Notes under the pieces: model-generated | Database searches by the model: none | Told to the model about the DNA's origin: nothing | The model's input: the letters and a program-made list of their open reading frames with translations, nothing else | NCBI GenBank assembly: GCA_032173965.1 | Contig: JAVUNC010000004.1 | Span: forward strand, 59,147,501-59,211,500 | Reading direction: 5' to 3' | Length of the DNA stretch: 64,000 bases | Source of the DNA: Sitta carolinensis | Lineage: Eukaryota; Chordata; Aves; Passeriformes; Sittidae | Translations under genes and position numbers: made by a program | Shown here: one piece after another, positions 25,415-39,088 of the stretch | Numbering within the stretch: position 1 is the stretch's first letter | How the letters are laid out: each line of letters starts with the position of its first letter

Positions 25415-26435
25415 CCTTTAGTGATTTCTATTTATAGATAATTATAAGAAAAATAATTATACATAAAAGAAGTATTTTGTGTAGCTCACGAAAATTACAG
25501 GGTATGTGACCAAATAGCATTGGTTCTGGAATTTATTGCATGTTTTTTGTATTTACCTTAGATTGAAGCAATTACACTTATATATACTTATCATTTTGCC
25601 CATGTCAGTACTGATTGAAAATTACTAGGTTCTGATTGCTTTATGAATGGTCTTTGTGAAATAAGTATGTGAACATAGTTAAATGTCTGTGATAGGATAT
25701 GACACATTCATACTCATAAGAAATTTTGTTCTTCAACCTATTCACAGTCCATGGAAAAAGAAGAACACCTTGAGGTTACCTAGGGAGTAATCACCCTCCA
25801 GAGGTACCTCTGCCTCTCCTTCTACGTATGCTGTAGCAAAAATATGTATTCTTAGTCTTTCCTATCCTAGTCTGTGATACTAAAACTTTTATTTTCTTTG
25901 GACTTCACTGAGGACTGTCTGGAAAAAATTTAATTGGCAGAAAATCAGAATAGATAATGTGGAGGTCTGTTTTGATCCTTGGTTCTGTGAAGCCCATTCA
26001 GTGAGTCATTATGAAGGTTTTATAGTTGTTATCAGTATGTAATGGACATGGCCAATATGTGTTAGAGTTAGTTCTACTACAAACTCATATAAGCCACTTA
26101 TTAACCTGTTGGATTCTTGCTCATTGTTTGTTAATCTTCTAGATTGTTTACTCTGTATCTTGTGTACAGTGTGTGAGAGAGACAATACAAGACTTTAATC
26201 AGAAAATCTACTATACTAAATTAGTTTTTTTACAGGGATAATACTGCATTAATGTTTTTAAAGTACTAAGATACTGGACATTTATTTTTAAAGAAATGGT
26301 ATGTTTAATCCTGGATAGTGTTTTAGAAACCATACAGTATAAGGCCTTTCTTGCTCATAAGCATTGTGTGGCTAACAGAGAGACTGTAAAATTTATCCCA
26401 AATCTTTTATTAATGAAGCATTTGCTATTGCATGG
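25415..26435. other. AT-rich unique noncoding DNA
   Basis: No gene, RNA gene or mobile element recognised. Composition is AT-rich with short homopolymer runs. Confidence 0.5.
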
Positions 26436-26438
26436 CTG

Positions 26439-26466
<28 letters not shown>
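26439..26466 (+). repeat. Poly-A tract (28 bp)
   Basis: The longest homopolymer in the window: 28 uninterrupted A. No AATAAA lies in the 30 bases before it, so a retrocopy tail is not directly supported; simple slippage is the default reading. The length is probably polymorphic, and the exact count in the assembly may be unreliable. Confidence 0.92.
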
Positions 26467-26469
<3 letters not shown>

Positions 26470-26470
<1 letters not shown>

Positions 26471-29400
26471 CATTTATAGGGCTTTTTAAAAATTGGAATT
26501 AAACTCCAGCAACCAGTGATGACTAGTTATTGTTCCTTTTGTCAACAGGCAAGATGAAGGAAGTTCTGGCAGCTTACCATGTCGGGGGCTCTGCAGAGCT
26601 AAGTGAGAAGTGCGCCCACGTTCTAGCACGCATCCCATACATCGGCCTTGGGTCTGGAGTGCCAGAAGGATCCCAGCGCTGCGCTCTGAGACGGCTCTGA
26701 GCACCTCAGGGCGCCGTCCTTACAGGACCCAGGGATGGCAGTATTACACACCAGTATACCTGTCTGGCGCAGGTTTAATTTTATAAATTAAAACAATAAA
26801 CTCTATGAGTTTCTAGACCATATTTGTGCTGTTGAGGATGATCTGCTCAGATGAACAGTTTTGCATCCGTCAAAGAGACAGGTTCTTCTGCTGGACCAGA
26901 AGATGACAGTGGACTGTATATTGTAACTAATATCATTTGTAGCATCTCCTAGGGCAAATAATTGAAGAACAGGTTGCAAGAAAACCCTGTAGGGAATAAG
27001 ACATGCTTTGTTTTGAACTACAGATTTTTAAAAAAGTTTTGTTTTTTTAAAGATAACCACTTTTAGATAACACTATGTGTGCAGTCTATGTGCAGCTCTT
27101 CACTGTGGCTATCTGTATTCCAGAGATGATGAATTCCTTGTAAAACACCTCAACCTTTTAAAATTTGTGATTAATCCTTAAATTATTAGACTGTAATCAA
27201 AAACTAGAAGGGAAAACTTCTAGGGCTTTTATTTGACTGGATGTCTCCAATTACTTCCTGTTAGTGTCCTAAAAAGAGAAGGAAAAGGCAGGAAGTAGAA
27301 ATTAAATACAAAACCCTCCACATTGCATTTCTTTTTATGGCATATGCACCTATCTAAATGTATGTTTGTTCTAATATCCAAGGAGAGAGAAACAGCTAAA
27401 AGTTAGCTGAGGCATCACACAAAAGGTCTGTGTTTTTGGGCAGTATTTGCTAATTTTGTCTCTTGAATAGCTATAGAAAAGGAGGAATATGTATATGCCC
27501 CACCATATGTGAAAAGGACATACTTGCCATTCCTTTATTTATTTTTGCTCTTTCAAAAATTAAAGTGTCAGTTATTTGGAATGCTGTAGTCTGTGGTCTC
27601 TTTATGTTTGTTTAGTGAGAGCCTTTCAGCAAAATCATTCCCATTACAGTGTAAGTGCATGGTGACCGACGCTTTGGGCCTGTATAATAAAGATCTAAAT
27701 TAAATTTTTTTTCTCATCATTTTCTCTATTTTTATGTTGTATCTGCAAGTTTTTAATTGGAGTCCTGCTCATGGCTGTGCTTAGAAGACTTGGCAAAATT
27801 TTTAGGAAGGAAGGTATTTGTATGGTTGAACCTTGTTCTCCTTTGTATTATTATTTACAACAGATTAGAGGGCAGATACAAAATGTTAACAAATCAAGAG
27901 ATGCTTAAATTTAATTTGCATGTGAGCCCCTGGGACAAAAAGGAGATCAGGCTCTTTGCATCCTAGATTTATGGCCATGCTCAAGTATTTGGCATCTGGT
28001 CTCTATTAATTAGTAATTCTGCAAAGGTATTGGAGGAAAAAGCTTCAGGAAAGTTGAGTCTAAGCTGGCTTTGATTTGCTGTCTGTGATACATTGTGCTG
28101 AACACACAGCTGTGCTATACAGAAGAGTTCAAAATCCAATCAGATTCTTTTTACTTTCTCTCTCTTATTTTCTTCTCCAAAGACAAAAATTGTTAATTAT
28201 AAAAATATTCTTTATGTAACAATTAAGTTTTTGTGAGCAAAAACTGTTCATGGCATTTAAAAAATGACTGTGATCCTGACAAGACTATCTTAGGCATTAT
28301 AGCAGGGGTTTGTCCCACTATGGTTAGCTCATAGAAAATACCTGAATTTGTATCAACAGAACACGTCTGACTTTGAAATATTTTAGTTGGGCTTTACTAT
28401 TATCCTGCATCTGACACAGTTGCTTATGGATGGTGGAGTGCTCGCTGCAGTGACATGCATACCGGTGCATTTAGACACATAGAGGGGCAGACAGCAGCAT
28501 CTCAGAGCAGTTCCCTAATCAATTTCAGCTAATCTAAGGCTGAGCTCCTGCTCACCTTCTGCCCTTGCTCACACCTTCCCATGACCTCTCTCAAGGAGCT
28601 GCACACCTAAGAGGCTTCCTGGTGTGACTGAAAACATCCTTGCGTAAGAGTTTAGCTCATGTGCCAGCTCTGACACTGGGGAGAAGGTGGGAAGGAACAT
28701 CTTTTTATCAGCAGTTTAGTTTTAGGTTGGCTTACTTTACCTTATAGAGGACCCAAGTCCTCAGGTGTCTCTGTGAATTAACTGAATACCTACACTTTCT
28801 GTTTCAGCACATTGCTTCTCTATGGCTAAGAGGTGTTCCTTGAGTCAGTAACAATACAAAGAAAATAAAGCACTGGAAATTAACTGAATCCTTAGAAAAT
28901 AATATTAATGGCGTCTTTAAAACTACTTGTGCAGTGGCAGTATTTGTGGTACCAGAAAAATACAATGCCACAAAAGAAATACATTGTCGTTATTCAAATT
29001 ACTCTGAATATCCAAATATTTTCAGAAAAACAGAAGCAAAAGCTGTGGGCCATGAAAGAAGGAGGGCAGCACAAGCCTGCTGTGCTGCCCTTAGCTATTA
29101 ATGAGGTTTATGCTCAGTATGTGGACAGCTGGGCCCACCGAAACTGTACAAGCTTGAACTTGACCATGGCACCATTTAAATATGAATGACAAGAATGAAT
29201 TGCTCCAAGAGCAGGGCCTTATTTTGGAGAAAAGGCTTTTTGTCTGTACTGAAGGCTGCAGAAGTTCGACTGTCCTGTTGGGTGAACTTTTCTGATGAGA
29301 TGTGTGACTGTTGCCCATCTGTTGAAGGAGTGATTAAAAAACAAAACACAACAAAACAGGAACTCTAATAAGGGCAAAGGTTGGAGCTTTTTGTTCTTTG

Positions 29401-30235
29401 GATGAATTCCCCTTTGAGATGCCTCTCTGTGCTTTCCCTTGGCCTCTGGACAAGCCCTTTTTTGTGAAGGGACATGAATATGGAGAGATCTGCAGTGCAC
29501 CCGTCTCTTCAGTCTGCTTCAAAGGAAAGTTTCAAAAGTCATTATTTTCTGGCAACTTTAAACATCTGAATGGGGGCAGTGATGGCTTTACAAACAGTAT
29601 TAGCTGATTTTGATGACTTGGAGCAATTCAGTATTTGCTCAATTAGGACAGATACTAAATGTGGACTGTGGAGATTAGCAGGCAAGAGTGTAGGTTTTGC
29701 TGACTGAATGTAATGTGTGAATATGGACTTCACATTCAAATAATAGGATCTTTAGTAATTTCCTTAGCAGACAGTAATCCATTCAAAGAATAAGAGCATC
29801 TGTTCAGGGCTCAGACCTGGAATAAATTGTAGGTTTAGAGACAGGCCTTTTGTCCAGCATTGTTTGGGCACTAGACATGTAAGAAACAGTTGACTCTCCA
29901 GGTCACCCTCCCCAGGGGTTTCAATGACATGTCTCTGCTACAGCTGAACACCCCAAATCTTACCTGTGGCTGGAGTTCTGCTCCTGCTGCCAGTCTGCAC
30001 TGCTGTGATAGCACAGGCTTTTACAAACATCAGCTTGCTTTACATTGCTTACATTCCCTTGGGTTTGAACTCTGTGTGTGTATATGCTACTGTTGATTCA
30101 GCCTATATGCATACAGAAAACCCCACCAGTAGTCATCAGATGGTTATATTTGTTAGCTATTACTCAAAAAAGCCCAAATTTTTTAGAAACTATGATCATA
30201 TTTCATAAGCAATTATGTACCTTTTTAAATTCTCT
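26470..30235. other. Unique noncoding DNA
   Basis: No recognised gene or mobile element. The part from 26570 to 26740 has somewhat more CpG than its surroundings. Frames stay under 95 codons, the longest being plus-strand 28908-29189 and minus-strand 29219-29500, neither with recognisable motifs or good flanking splice sites. Confidence 0.5.
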
Positions 30236-30244
30236 GTTGCAATC

Positions 30245-30490
30245 TTCATCTAGGAATCTAGGTTTAGCTTGGATATTAGGAGAAAGTTGTTTACTGTGAA
30301 GGAGGTGAGGCACTGGAACAGGTTTCCCAGTGAGGTTGTGGATGTCCCATCCCTGAAAGTGTTCAAGGACAGGTTGGATGGAGGTCTGAGCAACCTGGTC
30401 CAATGAAAAGTATCCTTGCCCATGACAGGGGATTGGAACTAGATGATCTTTAAGATCCCTTCCAACCCAGGCCATTTTATGATTCTGCAA
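30245..30490 (+). mobile_element. CR1 LINE 3' end
   Basis: A plus-strand CR1 3' fragment with the usual order: TTTAGCTTGGATATTAGGAG, TTTACTGTGAAGGAGGTGAG, GGCACTGGAACAGGTTTCCC, GGTTGTGGATGTCCCATCCC, CAAGGACAGGTTGGATGG, GCAACCTGGTC, GGAACTAGATGATCTTTAAG and CCCTTCCAACCCAGGCC, ending in TTTTATGATTCTGCAAA at the 3' microsatellite. It holds only the end of ORF2 and the 3' UTR, typical of strong 5' truncation. Divergence is low to moderate. Confidence 0.95.
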
Positions 30491-30494
30491 AATC

Positions 30495-31360
30495 TTGTCA
30501 AATATTAACTAAGGGAGTCTCAATGAAGTTTGCAGGCAGACTATCATTTATTCTAATGTGTAAGTAGATAAACCAAATCACCAGAGAGCTAAGTAACTTC
30601 ATGGATATTTCACAAGAAGTTGCTTCGCTGCAATCAACAATAAAAAAACATGATTTTTGTCACTCCCTGCTGTTTTGCCTTCTATGTGAAGAGAGCTCCC
30701 CTGTCAGCAGCTTCACTTCACATCAGCTGCTCTGAGACTTCTGCTCCCATCCCCTCTACATCTTGCAAGAAACAATTATGTTGCATTTTTCTATATGATA
30801 ACCTTAACTGCCCTCCAGGAATCGCTGTGAAAGGCCAGATCTTATCACTGTTTTCTTAAACTTCATGTCAGGGCTGGAAGCTCCACTTTTCACCAAGGCT
30901 CCCTATTGCCAGCACAGAACTTTAAAATGTTTTCTACCTTTCTGTTACTACCACTAGAAATAAACAGAAAAATGTTTGATCAACTTCAAAAGAAAAACCA
31001 GTCTGAAAATAGTGGCCACTTTCCAACTCGGAGGGAAATAGGTCAAACTGTTCAATGAAATGTTCCTGAGTGTAGAAGCAGGGGGCAGTGGTTGCAGAGG
31101 GCTGTGGGAGCTGTGTCCTGCCTGACCTGCCTGCAGGGACCTGCTGCCGGAGTTGCTGTGAGGCAGAAGACACTGTCCTCCCATGGCCCCATAAGGCACA
31201 TTTAATGGTAGATGAGCTTTGGCAGGAAAGGGAAATCTTTTCCTAGCTTACTGTTATTCCTGGGCATGGCACAACCATCACAGTGATAACAGGCACTGAA
31301 TGGGAACTGGGCTGAAGTGTCTGCACTGTCAATATGCTGCGTTTTCAAAGCAATAATGAA
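30495..31360. other. Unique noncoding DNA
   Basis: No gene or clear mobile element. Minus-strand frames of about 80 codons at 30934-31199 overlap a somewhat GC-richer patch and resemble no known family. Confidence 0.5.
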
Positions 31361-31369
31361 TTATTGTAC

Positions 31370-31560
31370 TGAGTTCCCAAAGCAGCTGGTGGATTCACTG
31401 TCAGTGGGAATACTTAAATCCAGCTTCTTGACTATTCAAAGGGTGGTGATGTCTGGTGCAGGCAGAAGGGTTGTGCTTGATGTGGGGACTTGTTGCTGAC
31501 CTGTGCTCTGTGGAGATCAGAAGGACCTAAAAGCTGGTGATCAAATGACCTGGAGCTCTT
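31370..31560 (+). mobile_element. Ancient CR1 LINE 3' remnant
   Basis: Word order matches the 3' part of an old CR1 in plus orientation: CAGCTGGTGGATTCACTGTC (31384-31403), then AGTGGGAATACTTAAATCCAG, TTGTGCTTGATG (about 31471), and after a gap a decayed tail resembling CTGTGCTCTGTGGAGATCAG and GGTGATCAAATGACCTGG. In younger copies this is followed by a GATGATC...CCCTTC tail, here eroded. The high divergence puts it with the older copies at 13 and 25 kb. Confidence 0.45.
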
Positions 31561-31564
31561 TGTT

Positions 31565-34500
31565 GTCTAATCCCAGACTCCTTTCACAGCCACCACTCTC
31601 TTTTGACACCAATATTCACTTTGCCTTCAAACTAGGGAGTTTGTGCTCTGTCTCCATGGGGATCTGCCAGTGCAGGTCTCTAACCATTAGCAGGTGTCAG
31701 AAAAATAGCAATTTCAGTTCTATCTTTTAAAAGTCAGCCAAATAATGCCCTTTTTTTCAAAATCTCAACTGTGTAAGTTCAGGCTGAACAACCAAAAAAA
31801 AATCCTTACTCTTACTTAGGCACAAAGCTTCCTATTAAATCCACTTTTAACTGGAAAATTAGTAACTACATATTCAAAATTGCTGAAACCTATTGCCTTC
31901 AGTAAAATTCTGGAAAATAGTGAAAACCAGGAGAGTGTTTGCTTGTTTATTTACAAGAAGTTTTGTTTTGAAAAATGGCCAAAATTACATGTAATATGTA
32001 ATGATCAGATTCCTACCCCAGAAGTCTTGCTTTTGCTGCAGCACTGAAATATCGAGTATAATACAGATTTGGACAATTTCAGGAATTCTTCCCCAGGGTC
32101 TTATGTATAGCAGATTTTGTCAGGTGGATTTCTCATCAAAAGCCTTCACAAGGCCCAGGTACTGCTGTTTGGTTTATTTAGGTTTTGGTTTTATTTTTTG
32201 TCGACAAAAAAGCTGCAAAATAAACATCAGAATGTAAAAGTGAGTCCAGGTAAGCTAAGGAGAGAGCTGCATTTTTTGCTGCTGGGAGACCCTGTCTGAT
32301 GTTACACATCCCCTCCCACTCCCCAGCACTGGGTACATTGAGCAACTAATGCTGTTCTGAAGTTTGTCTATCCTGCCCCAAAATTGTGCTTGGTTCTCCA
32401 TGTGAGGTACAAATACCTTGGCTTCCTGTAGCTTGAGTAAGAACTGAAGCACTGGAAGACTTGGGGAATAGGCTTTCTGAAGAAGTCAAGCCACAAGCTG
32501 GCAGAGATGGGACCTGTCCAGTTTGTTTCCTGAAATCACTCCTTTCCACAGCAGGGGAAGCAGGAATGGCCTCTAGTGTAAGTAAAACCATCCTTGCAGA
32601 GTTTGAACAATAATTGCCATCTCTATCTGGAAGACACTCCAAGGAATCTTTTTTATTGTTGGGGTTTTTTTGTTCTTTTTTGGAGTATGTATTGTGTACA
32701 TCAGTTCTTTTTCCATGGGAATTCTCACAGCCTCCCTGTGCTTACCACAGTGATACAGTAAGAGAAAGGCTTGCTAGCATAGCTTTGATATTATCATCTC
32801 TTCACACAATAATGCAGCTTAACTTCACATAGCTGATTTCAAGGGCTGTTACAAAAGAAAAGCATGACATTTACTTAGCTGTTAATGTAATGTCCAAAGA
32901 GAAGGGTATTCCTATTCCTATTCCATTTCCACTTCTAAGGCAGTTTTACAGTTAACTTCTGTAGGGAATACCCAAGCAGTGATTCATCATTAACAGCAGT
33001 CCATCCCATCCCAGGCCAGAACATTGGATTTTCCAAATGTCACAGTTTATAAAATACAGTCAGTGATGAGCCTCCATTTCCTGTGCTGTCAGTGTTCTGT
33101 GTTTGTTTTTAAGGATTTCCAACCCAGAGATGGTGAATTTTTTTTCTCTTTATTCATAGGCATAAATTCAGGAGCTCCAGAAGCTCTAAACAACATATAT
33201 TAGGTGATAAATCAAAGCAGTCTTGGAAAGCATCGTGTGCCATGGCAGAGACAATCAATAGGAGAACCTGAACATAGCAAATTAGTTCTGTAATGAATTA
33301 CATTCCAGGCCCTGGGCCCTTCTTTTGTGTAATCACTGTGTTATTTTTTTCCTGAAATACTACAGAGTATGTGCCTGCACTGATTTGTAGGATATACTTG
33401 TGCTAAGAATTACACACTGAATTCCTGTAGTCCAATTGTCTCCTGAAGTTCATGGCAAAGCTTGCACAAACTACAATAGGACAACGATTCAGGATGATAA
33501 ATATGTATCATGCACACCATAGACATAAACTGCTATTCAGAAAATCACAGATATTTGCCACATATGGAAACTCTTATCTCATCATGATGATGTCCCTGTG
33601 TCACTGGACTTGCTCTGAGCCAGTGTAAACATAGAAATTCATGGGAGAAAATAGTGTCCTGAATGATGAAGGTATCCAAGACTGTGAGCAACTGAACCCA
33701 AAAGACACAAGAAGCAAACACAGACATGCAGAATGGCACTATTCATTTTTTTTTGGCAATAATCGTGTTTCTAATCTTTCTGGATCCCAAAAGGAAAATA
33801 TAGTTGTTACCTTAAATAAGTTTCAAACAGTTCCTGGGGCACATCAGGTTTTGAGACCATACAAAAGCTCTCCTGCCCCTAAGATTTCTGGTCTTTACTC
33901 AAGAACAATAAAAAATGATAGAAACACATGGAGGCTATTTGAAAGATAATGACTCTTCAGCCCGGTAGCACTTCGGATGATGAATGCTGTCATTCTAGTT
34001 TGGAAAAGCAACTTCAGAGTCAACGACATGTTTACCTGGCTTGGTGCCCTGTAGGTCTTTCCCCCCATTCCTGCTGTGTTTCTGTGCACAGGAAAGGTAA
34101 AACCATGCTCTGAGTCATGGCAGTGCTATGAAGTTGCAGTCAATGACCAGTTCTGCTTCATTTAAACGATAATGAGTGTGGCTGGCCCTGGTCAGTGCTT
34201 TGTGGCAAACCTGTGTAGGTTCCTTTGGGGCAATTGGCCACAGCAGGGACAGTGTGAGTATGTGGCCACCTCTGGTCTTTTGATGCCCACTCCTAGCAAA
34301 GCAGCTGCCACGTCCCAGGGTAAATCAAACTTCTGAGGTCAGAGCTCCAGCAGCACAGAAAAGCATTCTGATGTAGACAGCTACTGACCAGCTGCAGCGG
34401 GGGAGTGTGGGTTATATAACATCCAAATGCAAATGACAAGGGTCTTGTAATGAAGTTTAACTTCAGTCTTAGGCTTTTCAGACTATTATGCTGTATTTAA

Positions 34501-35390
34501 AATACAGATTCTTTTCTGTTCTCTTTACTACCACATATTCCAGTTAGCCTAACTCTTCATTCTTGTTCTTAAAAAGTCCACGTTGTTAGGAATCATTTCA
34601 TATTTTTTTCAGAACAACTTTTTAAGTGCTATACATGCTTCTAGAGTGTGCTTTTGAATGGCAGCTCTATCTTCTTATGGACGAAGACTGTCACTTAGGT
34701 GAGATTATATGCAGTTCTCTGCCACATTTAGCTCTCTGCATCTACAAATCTACAATTTCTAGGGCACTTCATGTGCATCCCAGTCAGGGGCAGGATGGTG
34801 GAACTTCCCTTCCTTTCTGAGCTCCAGCACTCGCTGTCCCTCCTGCTGAGCCCCTTGGGCCGTGGTGGCAGGTACCCCTGCCGGGCCAGGAGCAGACTGT
34901 GTCCCCCGATGGATTTGCCAAAAGTTAAATGGCTGAAGCAGAGCCTGGGAGCTGGGTTGTTGCCACCGTGGACTCCAGACGGGAGCGATTTTTGGCAGCA
35001 TTCCCAGGTCTCTGAATAAAGGTAAAGGGAGCCAATTAGTAGCTAAATGAAATTATGTATTCAGTCAAAGTTTAGACAAGACAGAGTAACTGATTGCATT
35101 CATTGGGGGACTTGAATAAAAACACCCTTCAAAAGAGCTCTTGCTCCAAAGCAAGGGCTGTTTGCCCAAGTATATTTTCCTTCCAGCTGATGTAAATCTA
35201 CCACTTTCCCCCCTTCTTTTCCCCCCTTGTTTTTTCGGTTTTTTTTTCCTGTCAACCGGCACTGTTAATTTTTTTTCATACTTTGGGAATCAAAGTGACT
35301 TTACATTTGTTTGCTTTCCCTTTTCTTCTCCCTGGTTCTCTTTTTCGGGGTTCGGTTTGCTCGGTTTTCTGGGGTTTGGGTTGTTTTGGT
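31565..35390. other. Unique noncoding DNA up to the CpG island
   Basis: No gene or mobile element recognised. Frames are below about 105 codons. From about 35200 long pyrimidine runs (C and T blocks at 35208-35250 and T8 at 35270) precede the CpG island. Confidence 0.5.
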
Positions 35391-35394
35391 CGGT

Positions 35395-36140
35395 GCCCAG
35401 CGCTGCCCCGCGGTCGCGGTCCGGCCGTGCCCGTGTCCCGCCTGTCGTTCCCCGCGGCCGCCACTGGAGGGCGCGCGCGGCCCGCCCGCGGAGCCGCCCC
35501 GAGCTGCTGCCAGGAACTCCAAGAAAAGGGGAAATACTCTCCGGGGAGGCCAGGGCGAGGGAGGAAACAGGGGTTTTGAACAGCTTTTGTGCTTCTGAGG
35601 CGGTCTCAAGGCTTTCATGCTTCAGCACATCATCCCTTTCCCCTGTTACTCGAGGAAGACTTTCGCACAGCCACTCGGAGGGTAAAAAAAAAAATAAAAA
35701 TTGAAGAAATAGAAAAATGTCATTTCGAATCTGGCTCTGTATTTTACAGCCCGTTCTGTCATTACTTCCATGGGAAGTGACATATTCTCCTGCAATTACC
35801 GCTGGCAGCTTTATTGCAGAAATTTTCTGCATTCCTGAGGATTCCTGCGCAGCTGAGCCCATCGGCAGGCAGCGCGGCGCAGAGCAAACACCCGCACACA
35901 TCTCTGCGCTCCAGAGCCGGGCCTGGGGATTAGCAGCCAGCTCAGAGATTACCTTTTGTGCCAGGGCACTGGGGCGTTCAGAGCGCTCGCCGCTTGAGCC
36001 AGCCTGCGTGGCTGCCGTGGAGGAATGGTTTAAGGCGGGGGCCGAGACGAAAGGCGGGTGAAGGAGCCCCCCGCTCCCCGCAGCAGTACCTGGGAGCCCT
36101 GGCTAGGCTGACTGCAGCCTCTGCCTCCGCCCTAGCAGGC
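35395..36140. promoter_or_regulatory. CpG island, candidate promoter
   Basis: The core at 35395-35545 is extremely CpG-dense, with GCGCGCGCGGCCCGCCCGCGG at its centre (about 35468-35488). A second CpG-richer part runs from about 35845 to 36140, separated by an AT-rich spacer. In birds, unmethylated islands of this kind usually mark promoters. Transcription direction is not decided: on the minus strand CCCAG|GTACTG (about 36085-36095) and AAAG|GTAATC (about 35946-35956) could be splice donors, while plus-strand donors within the island are poor. Long frames crossing it (187 codons plus, 203 codons minus) look like GC-driven openness, not proteins. Confidence 0.6.
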
Positions 36141-36149
36141 AAATCCCGC

Positions 36150-39080
36150 ATGGGAGCTTCCTGGTGTGACAAAGTTGCTTTCCCGCAGGATGGCTTAGCC
36201 CAAGCAGAGCTGTGCGCGAACTCCCTGCTACGGTTCCTGCTGTCTTTGAGCTCCGTGGTCAGAACTGACTTGGATGTAACTTGACAGGAGAGCCTATTGT
36301 GACCAGTTCTTCATATGTCAGGAACTGAAATGTTTCTTGAAATGGCCAATAAGGAGTTGAAATGACCTAGGAAACATCTGATAAAGGAAAACTGAGAAGG
36401 AATGTGAAGCCAAGTCTTTCACCCATCATCAGCTCTCCAACATGCCACAATATTTAACAGTTGCCGAGTACACAATCATTTAAGGGGCATTTGAGAATGA
36501 TCAAAGGTGTTTCTTGAAGCAGGGGCTATGGATCTGTATAGAGAACTTTTATTGTCCCCTTGCTGTCTGTGCGAAGAGTGGGAGGTGGAGAACTGAGAAG
36601 GGAGTTACTCAGCCGTTCCAAATGGAAAAGAGAAAAGAAACTTGCCCAAAAGAGAAATTTCATTTTATCTTCACACAGTCTGGGGACCTTTGCACTTGGA
36701 GAAGTAGAAGTCAGTGTGAATATTAAAACTGAGCAAGCTGTAATGTGAGCAGTGAAATAAAGTGCTGCAGTCAGGCAGAGACTGAGGAATGTAGGTCCCT
36801 GGCACACACAGGTTAGAAACTGCTTTCAGGCAAGGTTCAATCAAAAAATGGATTGAAATAGCAGACCATCCAATTTGATTGTAGCAGGACACAGAAAAGC
36901 AGATTGGGAGATCTATTATAATTCAGCCAGGACAGAAGGAAATACTTAGACCTCTTCTGTGAGGTGGGGTGTTTCAGATAGAAAACCTCTACCTTTGGCA
37001 TTAAACCCAAAACACAGAAACATTAAGCTGCTGAAGCCAAAGCAGCCAAGCCTAGGTTAAACAGCTAGCAGAAATGCCTAGCTGGACCAGGAGTGGCAGC
37101 CTGGGTAGTAATACTCATTCTCTTCGAAAAATTTGTATTTTCTTCCATTTAATCAGTGGTTCTGTCTGCCTTCCTGTCTGTCCCTCGGCCACTGTAGCTC
37201 TCACTTTCCACACTGGGAAGCCAGGGACAGGCCAAGCAGTGAGAAAGGCAGTGGTCTCCTTCATGCCTTGGCAAAACCAAAACCTTTTCCCTTCTTGTGT
37301 TCCTTCCTCTCTGTCCTCTTCAACGCATTTCTCCTTCTCTTTCCAGCCTTTTGTACCATCTTCTGACATGCTCCTGCACCTCCATCTTTATACTAAATCA
37401 CCACATTTAAAGATTTGAAATTTAAGTTGGCCTTCCTCTCTCTCCAGAAACAACTTTTCTCTGTGCCTTCATTTGTGGGTTGAACTCTTTGGTTGCTTCA
37501 TGTAGCTCTTGTACAACCAGATAGGTTTCAGTAACACATGTGTTGTGCTTAGAGTAAAGAACCTTCTCTTTCATCAGTGAAAACATAGCCCCTGTGCCTG
37601 ACAGGCTGGCTCTGTGGCTTTTATAGCATGTCACAGGAGAGGGATGGCTGCAAGCACATAGGCATGAAGGCAGGTTCAATGGGTTTTCAGCTGTAAAAAT
37701 ATATCTGCTGTCTCCCCCAGACCCAGAAAGACTGAGAGCCACAGAGAGACTGAAGCCACAGAGCAAGTTCTCTTCATGTAGGTAAAACCCCTAGAGCTCC
37801 CCAGAGCTCAATCTTCCAATGCAGGAACACTGTAGGGGCCTCCTTTACCCAACCCACATCTATTTTTGCAGTCCCACTGCTGGTCTGCCTCCAGTGGCCC
37901 CAGCACAGCTGTGCTTTACCAAGCCCCGCAAGAGCCCCCTCTAAATGTTGCCAGAAGGTGCCTGCAGCCGCCTTTCCAGCAAAAGGAAAGGGTTACATGC
38001 GTCATTAGCAGGCCATGTTTACACAGAAAAACCAAAACCCCTCACAGAATGTGACGTATGCACACAGGGAGGCCAGTTGCCTTTTTTGAAAACACAGTGA
38101 CATACTTTAAGGCTGCCATATTCTGCAACTCCTTCATGGTGTGCAGATGGTGAAGATTTTCAACAGATTGAGAAACTTGGTGGGGGGGGGAAAGAAACAA
38201 GAATTAGGAATTACAAAAGCCAAACACAAATCCTCTGACAATTGTTGCTGCTTGGAGTTACAACACATGCAGAGGATGGCAAAACCACTGTCAGTGAATC
38301 ACCATAGAATGTGTCAATTTGCTTAATTCCTCGGGAGTCATGACACGACTCATTCCCAACCTGAAGACCCAAGGAAGGTTTTGAAGGAAAAATATTGGAT
38401 AAAGCAGGGTCTTTGCAAAAGAAGGAGAGTTTTAATTCCAGCCTTCGATATAATTTCATTAATGCTCACATTAATGATTGCAAAACAAGGCCACCCCCAT
38501 TTGGTAACATCAGGCACTCATCTTTAGTAGAGCAAATTGTCTGCATGTGGGATGGACAGTGCTGAGCAAGACTTAATTTTTTTCACTGACAAGTGTTGTC
38601 TAATGTTCTGATGTGTTCTTTAGTGTAGTCTTGTAATTGGTGTGCCTGCTCTTCAGGCAGAGTCCTAAAGAAGTGAGGTGCTGTAAAAATACTACTCCAA
38701 AGACAACATCCTTCTTTTTCAGTGGGGATATGTCAACCCTTGCTTGATTCACAAGGGAAAAGAAATTTTGATTGTATGAGTCATTTCAGCCTTTGGATAC
38801 TTAACAAAATGTACGGTGTGATCTGATGCATGACTAATGTGTTTGTGTATTTAAGAGTCTGTGGGCGCTAATGGAAGTTACAGAGGCATATCTAGAAAAG
38901 AAGACACTTCTGAGCATCAGTTCATTACTTTTCATCTATACATAATCAGCAGCTATTTTATAGATCTAAAAAAATTCTTCAATGTTTTGTGTTTTAGGGC
39001 TGCACTTCAAAAGTGCCCTACATCAAGTCTCTGTTTAAACATCCCACTCATCTACCATTAACCATCTCATTGTGTTTCAT
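36150..39080. other. Unique noncoding DNA
   Basis: No recognised gene, RNA gene or mobile element. The longest frames (114 codons at 37074-37418 plus and 37422-37766 minus) are low-complexity in codon content and have no known motifs. A short G9 run lies at about 38181-38190. Confidence 0.5.
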
Positions 39081-39088
39081 TTCAGTTC

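Noticed and set aside
35290..35901. 203-codon minus-strand frame, and overlapping plus-strand frames, in the first CpG island
   Set aside because: Same composition effect; no domain, no conserved motif and competing frames on the opposite strand.
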